Source: Galdieria sulphuraria (taxonomy: Eukaryota > Rhodophyta > Bangiophyceae > Galdieriales > Galdieriaceae). Taken from it: a stretch of DNA of 64,000 nucleotides. The stretch covers positions 38,630 through 102,629 of the forward strand of contig NW_005178421.1 in NCBI RefSeq assembly GCF_000341285.1. The letters run 5' to 3'. Position 1 is the first letter of the stretch; each line of letters begins with the position of its first letter. A model generated the notes under the pieces. It was given only the letters and a program-made list of their open reading frames with translations, searched no databases and was not told the origin of the DNA. Below, one piece after another: positions 32,146 through 44,104 of this stretch. Position numbers and translations under genes: made by a program.

Positions 32146-33044
32146 ATGTGGCGATTGTTTCGACTTTCAACGGGAAGACTTGTTTCTACTTATAATCAAG
32201 TTAAGCACCATACTTGGAACAAGACTAAATATTCTTTTTTTTCTACCTTTGATCGTGAAAATGAAAAGCCTATAAAGGAATCGCCGAGGAACCAGCCAAC
32301 TGAAAGTTCGTTGAGTTCTCCAACGGAAACCCATTTTGCAGATAGTGAACAAAGACAAGAAGCGCCTTTACGAGGTGTCATAAAATCTTCCAAATTTCGC
32401 CAAGTAGACCGTTCCAAGCTGATACACGAATATTATCCGGAACTTCGTATAAAGCCTCCCTATTTTGAATACGAACCTGATCGCGATAGGCTCATTTATC
32501 AAGCACCATATTTTCAAGCACCCATAGAACTCATTCGATCGTTGTCTACTGAAGAAATTATTTCTGCACTAAAGGAATATGCTGGTTTCCTGAAAGGGGA
32601 TAGGGAGATATTGCTGAATCGTCTCATCTTTTATACCCGACCGAGACCTGAAGAGTTGATTCATGGCAAAGTATCGAGTACCAGAATGAATAAAACAGCT
32701 ACGGTAGTATCTCGTCGTCCGTGTTTTTATAAGAGGCTGAAAGTACGAACCTTTCGATTTCGCAAGTTTATGGTAAGTCGAAAGTTTTTGTTTAGGATAG
32801 TTGATTTTTAGAATATGGATTATATAAATAGGCGCATGATGAGTTTAACTTGTGTGATGAAGGTGATGAAGTCCTTATCCGTCACTGTCGACCATTGAGT
32901 GATCGGAAGCGTTTTGTAGTTGTTGAAAATTATGGCAAAAGAATTCCGACCATGGCGAATATGGAAGAGTTGATATTAAAAGCGAGAGAGAAACTACTCG
33001 AAGAAACTGTACAGTTTGAGAAGCGGAAGAATATATCGAATTAA
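32146..33044 (+). CDS. MRPS17: Mitochondrial (or plastid) ribosomal protein uS17 with long N-terminus
   Basis: Small-subunit ribosomal protein that binds 16S-type rRNA. Exons 32146-32772 and 32832-33044 join in phase 0, giving 279 residues. The uS17 fold is at residues about 175-255: HGKVSSTRMNKTATV, then KKYx-like contacts, then FMAHDEFNLCDEGDEVLIRHCRPLSDRKRFVVVENYGK, matching bacterial S17. Bacterial S17 has only about 85 residues; here about 170 residues precede it, of which the first about 40 are a targeting leader and the rest (ELIRSLSTEEIISALKEYAGFL) form a helical extension. Mitochondrial location is inferred because S17 is usually plastid-encoded in red algae. Confidence 0.85.
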
Positions 33045-33188
33045 AAGGCACACAACATATTTCTATATATATATATTGATTGAACGAAAGAGAGAGAGAA
33101 GTTTTTTCTATTTTTAGAAACTTATGGCAAATGGAAAAGTGGACTGGAATGTGGAAGTAGTGGATTTCATCATCATCATCATGACTTC

Positions 33189-35192
33189 ATGCAAAGTCGG
33201 TTTTTACACCAAGTAAACATTTTTACAACGCCTAGTAAAAGTAATTACTCTGTTATTTCAGTTTTAAAAAGATTTAGGGTTACTAAGTCTACTACTACTC
33301 GTAGAGGTGTTTTGAGGTGTCAACCACCAAAGTTTTTGAGAGCGCCCAACTGGTCTTGTCCCAACTGTAACTATCAGTGGAAGTCTACTGACCAACCAAA
33401 TCCTACTGTATTGACTGATAAAGACTCTGGAAAGCAGTTTTCACTAGATTGGAAAAAATTGTCACAGTGGTTGCCTATTAATAGTTTTGATAAACAAACA
33501 CAGTTTGTATTGTCTCTGCTATCCAACGTGAAAGTTTCAAGTGTTGCTGACCGCATGTATTTGTTGGACTCTTTTACTCGTAGCGCCAATAGAGAAAGAC
33601 TAGAAAGAGAAAAGAGAAAAGCACTCTATCAAAAGGTCATCGAAGAACTGGAAAGATATGATGCCTATTGTACTGATGTCGACGAGGAAGTTCGTACCAC
33701 AACAACTTTGGCTTTTAGTGGAGGAGGTGTATTAGGCAATGCTTATGTCGGTGCACTTTCCGTATTAGAACAACATGGATTGGACTATAGCAAAATAACC
33801 AAATTAGCAGGTACTTCAGCAGGTGCTTTAACAGGTTAGTTGATTATTTATTTTGGTTGGATATAGAATCTATGATATGACTTTTCTATAGCCGCAGCTC
33901 TTGCAGTAGGCCATAATGCAGACTCCTGTAATTGTATTTTAAGAAAGACAGGATTCAAAGAACTTTTCTTTCCTGAATACTCTTCAGTTTTAGGTATGCG
34001 TGGCGGTTCGTCAGGACAGAAATTGGAAGAGTTTATTGGAAGTGTATTAGCAGAGAAGACAGGGAATCCGGACATCACTTTGAAGCAACTGTATGAGGAA
34101 TATGGAAAAGAGTTGGTTTGTGTAGCAACAGAATTGGATACTTTACGTGAACGCAAATTCCGTTATCAAACTGATCCAGATTTACCTGTTCGTCGTGCTG
34201 TTCGAATGTCTTCTAGTGTTCCTATTATACTAGAACCTGTCGAATATAATGGACATTTGTATGTGGATGGAGGTTTGACTAACAACTTTCCTGTAGATGA
34301 GTTACCGGATCGAAATGGCATAGGAATGGTTGCGGATACTTGGGAAATATTGGCACAGATGAGATACTTTATTCGTTTGGATGATGCAGATCCTGAAGAG
34401 AGAGACTTGGTTGCTGCTATGCGAGAAAGATGGGAACATGTAAGTAGAGAAAAGAGACGTATTGTTTCTGTATTCGATGTTGCTTTTGCTTCCATTCGGT
34501 GTCTTGTACAGAATAACTTTGCTCTGAGGCTTCGAATAGCTGATGTAGAAGAAGTTAGTCATGAACATATGCAACCTCCTAGAAATTGGTGGTTATGTGT
34601 AGGGGAGATTGATAGTTTTCATTTAGACTTGGACCAAGACAAACAACAGGAACTGTACAATAATGGCAAGTTATCTGCGTTATTTTTGATCCAATCCTGG
34701 ATGCGGAGGCTGAAAAGAAAGGAAACGAATATCTTAAAAGATGAAATTTTGGAAGGAGATTGGAAAGCACCCGTTGATTTGTTATGGCAAGCTTTGAGTT
34801 TGGTATCATTGACTGAAACAAAACCAATATCTTCATTGGAGCAACAAACAAATGAATCTCAACCTCCTTCATCAGATGATAGTTATATGGAGACGCAAGC
34901 CAAGTGGGAAACTTCTCTAGCAGAACAATGTGAAGGAAAGGGACTTGGTGTGCTCACGGAACAGCAAATGAGTAAGACATTAGAAGATACAGAAGAAGAA
35001 AAGAGTTCTCTTCAAGAGCAACTCAGTATGTATGAAACTATTGTTCAAGGGATTCGGGATCGTTTACGACAACTGAGCATTTTGTCCAAATCAAATATTT
35101 CCAAAGAAAAAGAAGAACAACATGTGATGCAAGACGAAGATGAATTGGAAAGAGACAAAAGTGAGGAGCATGTCATACACCGAGATATGTAA
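33189..35192 (+). CDS. Patatin-like phospholipase
   Basis: Acyl hydrolase of the patatin family. Exons 33189-33834 and 33892-35192 join to 648 residues. Motifs: oxyanion loop SGGGVLGNAYVG (about 177-188), nucleophile elbow GTSAGAL (about 208, Ser-Asp dyad serine), and VDGGLTNNFP (Asp about 341). The N-terminal about 60 residues are basic and hydroxyl-rich, followed by SCPNCNYQW, a CxxC knuckle like half of a zinc ribbon. After the catalytic domain there is a long helical, acidic tail from residue about 520 to the end. ATG 33189 is chosen; another ATG at 33181 is out of frame. A membrane-lipid role in plastid or mitochondrion is possible but not shown. Confidence 0.88.
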
Positions 35193-35599
35193 AGAAAATA
35201 GGATAAGAAATAGGCAAAAAAATTCGATCCATTATAATATTTCTGAATAAACTAGTTGCTTTTGAAAGAAGAAAGTGGACTGGAATTGTACTGGGAAACA
35301 ATACAATTGTTTTTGATGGATGTATCGTTTGTCTTGCTTATACAAGCTATTACTATTCCCATCTCTAGTTTCTGAAAATAAAGATTTGCCCTTGTTTGTT
35401 TTGAAAGGATGTTCATGAATCAATTCTCAATTATGTATCAAGTCACTCTCTTAGGATAAGAAGAGAAACGGCTTTGGAAGCGGCATGTCCAATGGAATGA
35501 TTAGCCTGCTGTCGTTTCCTCTGAAGAGGCTTTGATTTGGCGCCATTTCGAATAATGGATTCCCCTCCTCACAACTTGTGTTGATATTGGAAAATCATC
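35193..35599. promoter_or_regulatory. Intergenic region with an E2F-like site
   Basis: 407 bp between the lipase stop and the oxysterol-binding protein start, with no gene visible. At 35536-35544 it has TTTGGCGCC, matching the E2F consensus TTTSSCGC, about 55 bp before the start codon. The match is by eye; the same core also occurs inside coding regions. Confidence 0.35.
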
Positions 35600-38176
35600 A
35601 TGTTCAAGTTGAAGAAAGATATTAGAACAACACGTAAGAAAACAGAAGAAGAAGTTATAGAAAAGAAAAGGGTTGGGGATCGAAGACCGAGCTCTGCTGC
35701 ACCCAAAACATGGCCGCTGGAGTCCGTTTCAAGTCCTACACCACCAACCAGCACGTCAAACGGTAACTCTGGGGGTCAAGTTTCTGATAACATTGTTCAA
35801 GAACTTTTCAACAGAAAACAAGGACATCTTTGGAAGTGGACAAACTATTTAAAAGGTTGGCAAAGAAGACTTTTTATTCTAGAGAACGGTATCGTTTCCT
35901 ATTATGAAGAGAAGAGCCCAGTTTCGGATATTTCTTCTACCAATATACAAACATTGTTGTCAAGCGGAAAGTTATTGTGTAGAGGAAAGATTAACTTGTT
36001 GTTGGCCACTATTGTACCGCATGATATTGACGTTTGTAGGTTTGCAATTGACCTTGGGAAGACGATTTACCACCTTCGAGGAGACAGTGAAGAAATAAGA
36101 GAGAAGTGGTTATCAAGTTTAATGAGAAGCCAAGCATTTCTTCAAAATCTCTTGAAAAGAAAGCCAAGTGAACTCGCTGTCAAGTTATCTAGCAACCCTG
36201 TGGAGAGTTCTCGACAATATGGAGAAGGTCTCCGTCAGAGTTCATTTCAAAATCATCCTTCATTGGCATCAACTGAAGAAATACTATCACCCTTTGAACC
36301 ACCGTCAGAAGATGTGAGTCCAAGAAGCGATGAAATGAGAGAATTACAAAGAATGAAACAAGGTTTGTTGAATGAATTGAAGAGAATTCAGTCCAAGTTG
36401 GAAACTACAACATCCATAAATAACAGTGAAAGACTGGCAAAGCTCATGATAGAGATATTTTCACAAGAAGACATTCAAAATGGTACAAAAGGAGCCAATG
36501 AAAATGGTCAAAGCATAATTACTGCCACTCAGGGTTTCTCTGATTTAATAAGCTGGGGTATTTACGTATTAGAAACGACTTGCGATACAGGAACAGATCA
36601 ATATCTTCACAAGCCAACGATACGTCAAAGTTCGACTCAATTTACCGTTCCAAGCTCGTTAGATCCACCGTTTGATGAAGACTTGGATGATAAAGAAACG
36701 GAATTGGAATTTTTTGATGCTGAAACGGATGAGAGAAACATAGAATTGGATGCTACGACAGATAACGATTCATACGACGAACGATTGACATTATCTTTGA
36801 AAAACTCAAATTCTCCCAGCAGACAAAAGACTGCAAATAGAAGAACAAAACTTCCTGTTCATCGTGGAGATGTGAAGAGACCTTCATTATGGTCAGTTTT
36901 AAAGGATGCTGTTGGTAAAGACGTTTCTCGCATTTCCATTCCTGTAACCTTCAACGAGCCATTATCCTTTTTACAGCGTATGGCAGAAGATATTGAATAC
37001 TCTGAGCTTTTAGATAGGGCCAGTGAGACAGAAGATCCTTTCCAACGCTTGTTATTTGTTTCTGTACTTGCTGTAAGTCATTATTGTTCTGCACAACAAC
37101 GCATTGCCAAGCCATTCAATCCTCTTTTGGGAGAAACATTTGAATTATGGCTTCCCGAAAAAAATAATTTGAAGTTCATGAGTGAACAAGTTAGTCATCA
37201 TCCTCCCATAAGTGCCTCTTTTGCAACGGTATGTATAAAGGTCTATTTTGAATATGAAATTGTTTTTTGATTGTTCGTTCAAGGCCGGAACAGAAGAGAA
37301 AATTTCTTGGACATATTCTGCAGTTCATATGGTTGCCAATAAGTTTTGGGGAAAATCGATCGAAGTTTTTCCCACCGGACCTGTTCAAGTTACTATTCCT
37401 CGTTTCGGCGATTATATTACATATGAGAAGGCAACTACTTGCGTTCATAATATCTTGATTGGACGCGTATGGATTGATAATTATGGTGAGATGGTGTTGA
37501 AAAATCATACCACCGGAGACTATGCTATTATAAAGCTTCGAAAGACTGGTTGGCTGAGTGATATGAAGAATTTTGGAGAAGTTCGAGGTATTATATATGA
37601 TAGAAGTGGAAATGTACAAAAAAGAATGTCTGGAACTTGGCATGATAGTCTATATGAAGACTTGTCGAATGGTAAAGCATATTTCTTCTATAATATTGGA
37701 TAGAGAGATAGTTATGGGAACTTGTTTGAATTTTAGGGAAAAGGCAGCTATTATGGAGAGCTAGCAAACGTCCTCCTCCTGAAGATTCGGGAGGATATCA
37801 TTTTACATCCTATGCGGTATTTTTGAACCAACTCACCCCAGAGTTAGAAGCTCATATTGCTCCTACTGACTCTCGATTTCGTCCTGATCAAAGGGCGTTA
37901 GAAAATGCTCAATACAAGTTGGCTTCAGATGAAAAGTTTCGCTTAGAAGAAAAGCAACGTGCAGCGAGAAAGGTAGCCATTGTTTATTTTGTATTTACAA
38001 GATGCTTATGCATTGTTCTTATCTAGAAAAGAGAAATGAATGGCGAAAGTTATTATCCAAGTTGGTTTGAACAAAAATGGAATCATTATTTACAAAAGAA
38101 TGAATGGACCTTTAATCATCAATATTGGCATCATCGTGAAAGTCATGATTGGTCGAAATGTCCAGATATCTTTTAG
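35600..38176 (+). CDS. Oxysterol-binding protein-related protein with PH domain
   Basis: Lipid-transfer protein acting at membrane contact sites. Exons 35600-37228, 37284-37671, 37737-37972 and 38027-38176, all in phase, give 800 residues. A PH domain is at about 78-180 (GHLWKWTNYLKGWQRRLFIL). The middle about 200 residues are disordered and acidic. The ORD starts near 452 (FNEPLSFLQRMAED), has the family fingerprint EQVSHHPPISA (about 530), the lid-side GKSIEVFPTG, and the basic C-terminal segment after LWRASKRPPP. No FFAT motif was clearly seen. The third exon boundary was chosen so that a premature stop after NIG is removed by a 65-nt GTAAAG intron. Confidence 0.9.
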
Positions 38177-38253
38177 TACTACGAATTGTCTGATTCACAG
38201 ATTGACTATACATATCACTTTTATCAATCTGTTGTATTTTCTAGCAACTTGTG

Positions 38254-39664
38254 ATGAATAAATTGGATAAGAGTGGACCATCATCATTAGTAAACTTCAT
38301 TCTTCTTCATTCTTTTTTGGGATCAACTTGGATGAATAGTCATTTTGTACCTACGGTTTCAGTTAAAATAGGCTCGTCTCTCGTACCACTTCGAGGTGTC
38401 TCATTTTGTCCTTTTCCTACCCAAGAAGGCTTTTTATTTGCAGTTTGTGGGTCACGTTATGTTTGTGTTTGCCTTGCCAAGCCTAGTGGCGAAACAGTCA
38501 TTGTACACACTTACTCAGATGAAGATGAGAAAGTCTGTTTATTATTTTTCCTTTATTATTAGTTTCCTTATATCTATTTTTGTTAGGAAGCCTTTTATTG
38601 TTGTTCTTGGACCATGATCAAAGACAAGAATGATGTGTTATTATTGGCTGCTGGAGAAAAGGGAATTATACGAATTATCAATGCTTCTCAAGGCTTTGTA
38701 GAACGTTCTCTTGTCGGTCACGGACAAATGGTTAACTGTATAGCTATTCATCCTCGTGAAGGTTCACTCATAGCTTCTGCAAGTGATGACGAATCCGCTC
38801 GTCTATGGAATATAAGAACAGGATCCATGGTCGCCATCTTTGCTGGTCATCAAGGTCACCGAGGTGGAGTTTTGTATGTAGATTTTGATGTATTGGGAGA
38901 AAGGATGGTAACTTGTGGCAAAGACAAGGGTGTGAAAATATGGGAACTGAAGCACTGTGAGTACGAGATAGAGGCTAGTCATCGCTGTGCCGATATGCAA
39001 AGCCCGGATGGATATTCAATAGAGGACGATTCACTTAAGCGAAAACGACTCTTTAGACCTCGATTTGTACAGTTTCCACTATTTTCTACCTTTTTGTTAC
39101 ACGACAATTTCGTGGATTGTGCTATGTTTGTTGGCCAATTGATAGTATCGAAAAGTACTAGCAATCGTATTTTACTTTGGCAACCACAAGCAGATGATGC
39201 AGGTACTAAGTAGAAGGTTTTTTTAAAATGAATGACTTGAAACCATTGTTGATAGCTTTATTGCCATGGAATAATCAATATACTGTATTGGCAGACTTTC
39301 CTTTGCCTCATAGTGAAGAATGGTTTATTCGTTTTGGAATGAATTGGGACCGAACTTTACTTGCTGTAAGTACTATTCCATTGATTATATATTTATATGT
39401 ATAGAAAGGTATATACTTAGGCGGGAAATACACAAGGAACGATTTGTATATGGAATATTGATGAGTTGCGATCCAAGCCAATGGAAGAATTGAATATTCC
39501 TACCAAGTAAGAATAATCTTGTATATATTTATTACATTCGGTAAAGAAAATAATTCGATAGACAAGCAGTAGCACAATGTGCATTTTCACCTGATGGTCA
39601 TATTCTCATTGCAGCTTGTTTAGATGGCAAATTTTATCGTTGGGATCTTCAAAATGCGGAATAG
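38254..39664 (+). CDS. EED: WD40 protein EED/ESC, Polycomb PRC2 subunit
   Basis: EED (ESC, FIE) binds trimethylated H3K27 and activates the E(z) methyltransferase. Exons: 38254-38532, 38587 to about 39203, then three more ending at 39664. Diagnostic blocks: EAFYCCSWTMI (EED ENFYTCAWT), LLAAGEKGIIRIIN, GHGQMVNCIAIHP, ASDDESARLWNIRTGSMVAIFAGHQGHRG, RFVQFPLFSTFLLHDNFVDCAMFVGQLIVSKS, and a last repeat ending YRWDLQ. The order and special inserts match EED rather than other WD40 proteins. The N-terminus is shorter than in animals and its start is uncertain. The first donor is GTCTGT, less canonical. It is convergent with VPS35 with 14 bp between stops. Confidence 0.9.
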
Positions 39665-39678
39665 TAAAAAGTCGCGGG

Positions 39679-42608
39679 TTATATGAGACGTTGATGATGA
39701 AGAAGATTTGTATACTTTTCAGGTTCTACTTTTCTCATATAATTCATTGCTCTAGTTAGTCGAGCAGATGCTGCTTTTCCAATGGAAGATTCGTTTCCCA
39801 TACGATTGGTTACTTCTTGTACGTGATGAATTATATCGACAAAAAATTCCAAATGAATATCCATACAACCGCTTTCATATAAATTCATACTAGCATTGAG
39901 AATGTCAACAAACAATAGTGATCTTTCACCCAAGGCTAGACATGATTTGGCTGAACGAAATGCACGTTCAAGACAAGCAAAAGTACGACTGGCATCCATC
40001 AACCATGGTGTCCAAAATAGTTGTGCACAAGCACATAATGCCAAACATTGATCTGCTCTAGTTAACAATTTAGCTGCATGTTTCACTGCCTTGGAAGACA
40101 AAGTATCATAATTATCAGGTTCCAGTCTATTGATCGAACGCAACGTCCCGATGATTAGCAACAGGGTGGAAAACTGTACTCTCGAGTCGGCAATTTCCTG
40201 TTCGTATAACAAATATGCTCTAGCAAGGAATTCATATAATAGCTAAATATATTTGAGTACTTTTATAATAACAACGAAGAACACAACTTACGGTATCATT
40301 ACGAAATGCACATTGACTTAAAGCTAAAGCTCCCTGAAGATACAAACGTAAACTTGTAACAGCATCGGCTTCACTGAGTGAAGAAAGAGTTTCTAAAGCA
40401 AACTCAAAAATATGCTCTGCACTGTTTTCTGATTCTACTGTTGATGGAATGCCACTTGGTAGAGTACTTTCCTTGTATCGACGATGAGCCAAACGTAAAC
40501 AGGCAAATGTCAAAGGTGGCAATGTAATACAAGTTCTTCTAGGTCCACCGCGATACAAATATCTTCTTATAACTCTATACAATCCAAATAAGCTGCTCGA
40601 ATCCGTTTCATCTAAAAGATATACGATTCTGGCAACCAAGACTTGCACTTGTTCGAAATATCCCGAATCATCTTCAGCTACTCGAACTTTGGTGGTGCTT
40701 ACTTTGACTACTTCTCTAGGTAAATGTGCATGAAAGGGATGCACTTGTGATGAATTGGCATTCTTCTGTTGTTGTATGAATTCGATTTCTCCAGGAGACT
40801 CTTCAACCAAAGGACGTATAAATTCGAAAAGCTTTTCTAAAGTTTCCACTGCACCGATACAAGGCCTATTCAAATATGCTCAATTCATCATGACTTTGTA
40901 TTATCCATTACACTTACCTATATTCTGCATGATTCCTTAATAGACTAGCTGCAACAAAACGTTGCATTTCCAATCTCAAAAATGATAGCAAAGTAGAAAA
41001 GTTTCCAAGTTTTAGTGTCATTGTAATACTTCGATATTCTTCTAATGGACTTGTCAACAAACGAACGATCAATCTTTCTTCTGGTGAACCTTCTTCCAAA
41101 ACAACTGATGACTGTAAACTCTTTTGTATTGTGGATCCGACATTCGTGTCATCACTTTGATAAGAGAATTTCTCTTGTGCTTTTCTAGACAAAAAGTTAC
41201 TATTCCTTAAGGAATCAATAGCAAACCCTAATAGAGTATGGATATAATCTACTTGTCCAGGATAGGCTTTCAACGTAAATTGAGTCAAGGAAAGTAATGT
41301 AGACAAAACGTCCAGTAAACTCAAAGAATTGCCTTGAGAACTTAGAATACTTGGCAAATGCTTTTCAAATGCCAAAAAAGTTCCACAATCTTCCACCAAT
41401 TTTCTATTTTCTAAGGATATATTTGAAAACTTGGCAAAACGATCGGCTAAACCACCAATAACTTGTCGAATACTAACACCTGGAATAAGCTTCATGCACA
41501 TAGTCAAGAATTCTGACAATGTCTGCAAATGATATTCATCAGGGAAGGCTTGAACCACACAATCAGCTAAATACTCTTGTGCTATCGGATCATGACAAGA
41601 ACAAATTTGTTGAGATATGGTAGGAAATATAACATTAGAATATAAAGATACATTCAAACCACTTAAATGAGCAAGAGTAGAAATATTCAAGCCTACTAAT
41701 GTCTCCACTTGTCTCCTTTCTTGATCTCTTTTGAGTCGTTCCTTATTAGCATCATACTGCATCCTTATCCACAGCCTATTGGCTTCTCCAAAGTTCCATA
41801 ATAGAAACTCGATGGCTTCCTGTGTGGTTATTCCAAGTTGTTCATTTTCATTATCCTCTCGATTCTCTGAAAGTTTACTTCGCAAGAGCTGAGTTAAATA
41901 TCCGCGAAGAAAGAGACCTTTCATAGGATTCTGCACACCTGAACACATTTCCATAAGATCTTTGAGTATATTTTTGGTCAACTTTCTTTCCACTCCCATA
42001 TAGACAGTCCCTGCTACTATAAGTAAATAGAGTCTCGAAAGCACGTGAGGAGTTTCTTGAACTTGTTCGTACAGTTTCAAAGCTGTTATTTGATTCCTCT
42101 TCACTTGGTCGAAAAAGAACCATTCCAAGTGCCTTAGTTCGTTATTGACTGCTAAATATAGTTCATAATACAATCGGGGATGTATAGTAGGAATACGTAA
42201 AGCTTGTAAGACTTCAGTTGCTCTTGCCAACACTTCAACGAGATCTTCTTTTTCTATAGCTTGTCTTAAGAGTACAGAATTTTTTCGTAGTTCTTGAGCA
42301 GTTTCTCGCATAAGCTTTTGTTGCTCAGCGTGTTCCATAGCTGAATTCGATTCCTTATTCACATTGATATTATTTCCATCGCTGTTATACTTTGCGTTGG
42401 TATTTCGTGGACTAGCTCTTTCTGAGCCGTTGGCGATTTTAGATAAGGCGCTCAAAGAGGCAGAGCGTCTTTTCAAGACGTCGTTTCTGTGATGAACGTT
42501 CGAAGAAGAACCCGAACGTCTTAAATGAGTTTCTTCTTTTATTTTCAGACAAGTCGCATTCCTTCTCTTGGTGTGTTCGTCTTCAGGTTTTCGCAATGCT
42601 CTTTCCAT
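39679..42608 (-). CDS. VPS35: Retromer subunit VPS35
   Basis: Scaffold of the retromer complex that recycles cargo from endosomes to the Golgi. Three exons, about 42608-40914, 40873-40232 and 40212-39679, separated by two introns, give about 950 residues. The family block PRLYYELYLAVNNELRHLEWFFFDQ leads to LYELVQ-like and RLYLLIVAGTVYMG, then KDLMEMCSGVQNPMKGLFLRGYLTQLLRSKL, which is the classic PRLYL/GLFLR region. The rest is an alpha-solenoid as expected. The first about 90 residues are an unusual Ser/Asn/Arg-rich extension. ATG 42608 is used; it lies 36 bp after the stop of the CSA gene on the same strand. Confidence 0.95.
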
Positions 42609-42644
42609 CTTTTCCCTTTAAAAGAAGAATGTCGATCTCAATCA

Positions 42645-44063
42645 TTATTTTTGTGTACAAAATGAGACTCCTAAAGGCAATTGCTTTTGAAGATAAATGC
42701 TATCTTCAACTCCAAAAAATATCAATTCACCATTTCTTGAACCACATATCCATAAAGGTTCCCAAGGATGGGAAGTTAAAGCAGTTATTGCACTGCCTAT
42801 TGTTTGTATCGTAGTTATATGATTCCCATGAAAAGCATCAAAGGAATACAAATTTCTATCCAAAGCATATATCAAAGTTTTGTTATCCCAACCCAATGAA
42901 ATCCACTGAAATGCGTTTTTCCTTTTGCGTTTGTTTGGAAGACAACTGCAAGTTAACGAATGTTCTAAACATCCAGTTAACGTATCCCATATTTGAACAG
43001 TGCCTTCTCTATCCAAAGAACTAAGATATCGACTATTCCACAAAAAACAAATGGATTGGACAGAACATGAATGAGCACGATGACTAGCAATCTCTTGAGA
43101 GTGTTGGAGCATTTCACTTTGCTTCGATAGTCCATCCAATGGCTTCATTTCCACAACTTTATCCATTTTCTCTTTTCTCTTGCATCCAATGATCTGCTGA
43201 TAACAAGACTTGGACCAAAAATGAAGCGTAGATGATGGAGACCAACTCAGTCTTCTTTGTAGACTTTCAATGCCTTGATTCATGGGTTGGATAAGCACAG
43301 GTTGACTCGTATTTGAACAAGAAGAACGATAAGGATTCATAACAACCAAGCGATTATTATGTTTAGGCTTTCTCCAATCAATTAAACTCAAGTCGCCATT
43401 CAAAGTCCCCGTAGCCAAACAATAGTCGACCTGAGGACACCATTCTAGGCAAACAACTCCACTATCCCAACCTCCCAATTGCTGAACTGCTCTTTGACCA
43501 ACTCTTAAATCTAATAACAATACCTTTTTATTCGTACCTAAAGCCAACAGTGAGTGCATAGCACCTGCAGGACAAGGTGTCAATTGATAGATTGGCATAT
43601 CCTGATATTCAATAACTTGTTCCTCAGTAAACAAGTTAGTATCCCAAATGGAAATTCTACTTTGTTGAATCAAGTATTGAAGAGAGAAAAACATTCCATT
43701 GTCTTCAGTATACCAACGTAAACAAGAAACACTGCCAAGTCTATTCATTTGTCTATCTCTGGATTGACATAGACGAGGAAGTGTAATACCATTCTTCTCC
43801 TCCGAATAAAAATAAGGAAATAGGTCATATAAATAAATTGAACCATCACTCTCTCCTGCAAGAATATATCGACCTTCTGCTCGATCGATATCCACTGCAG
43901 TGACAGTGGCAAGAGCATCCTGTTCTTTCTCAACCACAACCTCGTCCAAACAGTGCAATTTATAACCAACTTGAAACTTGTCAAAGAAAATAGAACGATG
44001 AGGAGTATGAGAAGATTCTTTTAAGTAGTCCAACAGATTTGCAGACATCATTTCATTTTTCAT
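42645..44063 (-). CDS. ERCC8: WD40 protein CSA/ERCC8-like
   Basis: Substrate receptor of a CUL4-DDB1 ubiquitin ligase in transcription-coupled repair. Intronless, 472 residues from ATG 44063 (a second Met at residue 5). Matching blocks: TAVDIDRAEGRYILAGESDGSIYLYDL (CSA [27 protein letters not shown]), LRWYTEDNGMFFSLQYL, SISIWDTNLFTE, LLALGTNKKVLLLDLRVGQ, CLEWCPQVDYCLATGTLNGDLSLIDWRKP. Middle repeats carry an insert of about 80 residues not seen in human CSA. It is divergent from a hypothetical gene with 41 bp between start codons. Confidence 0.85.
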   Translation of the reverse strand: MKNEMMSANLLDYLKESSHTPHRSIFFDKFQVGYKLHCLDEVVVEKEQDALATVTAVDIDRAEGRYILAGESDGSIYLYDLFPYFYSEEKNGITLPRLCQSRDRQMNRLGSVSCLRWYTEDNGMFFSLQYLIQQSRISIWDTNLFTEEQVIEYQDMPIYQLTPCPAGAMHSLLALGTNKKVLLLDLRVGQRAVQQLGGWDSGVVCLEWCPQVDYCLATGTLNGDLSLIDWRKPKHNNRLVVMNPYRSSCSNTSQPVLIQPMNQGIESLQRRLSWSPSSTLHFWSKSCYQQIIGCKRKEKMDKVVEMKPLDGLSKQSEMLQHSQEIASHRAHSCSVQSICFLWNSRYLSSLDREGTVQIWDTLTGCLEHSLTCSCLPNKRKRKNAFQWISLGWDNKTLIYALDRNLYSFDAFHGNHITTIQTIGSAITALTSHPWEPLWICGSRNGELIFFGVEDSIYLQKQLPLGVSFCTQK

Positions 44064-44104
44064 TCAAAGAAAATGGAAAAGTTATCATTTCTGTGCAACT
44101 TCAA

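Noticed and set aside
33168-33183. CAT triplet run before the patatin gene
   Set aside because: Too short to be more than a simple repeat, and the ATG in it is out of frame with the lipase.
37690-37703. Stop codon after YNIG in the oxysterol-binding protein
   Set aside because: It falls within a 65-nt GTAAAG...TTTTAG intron whose removal restores the conserved C-terminal ORD block.
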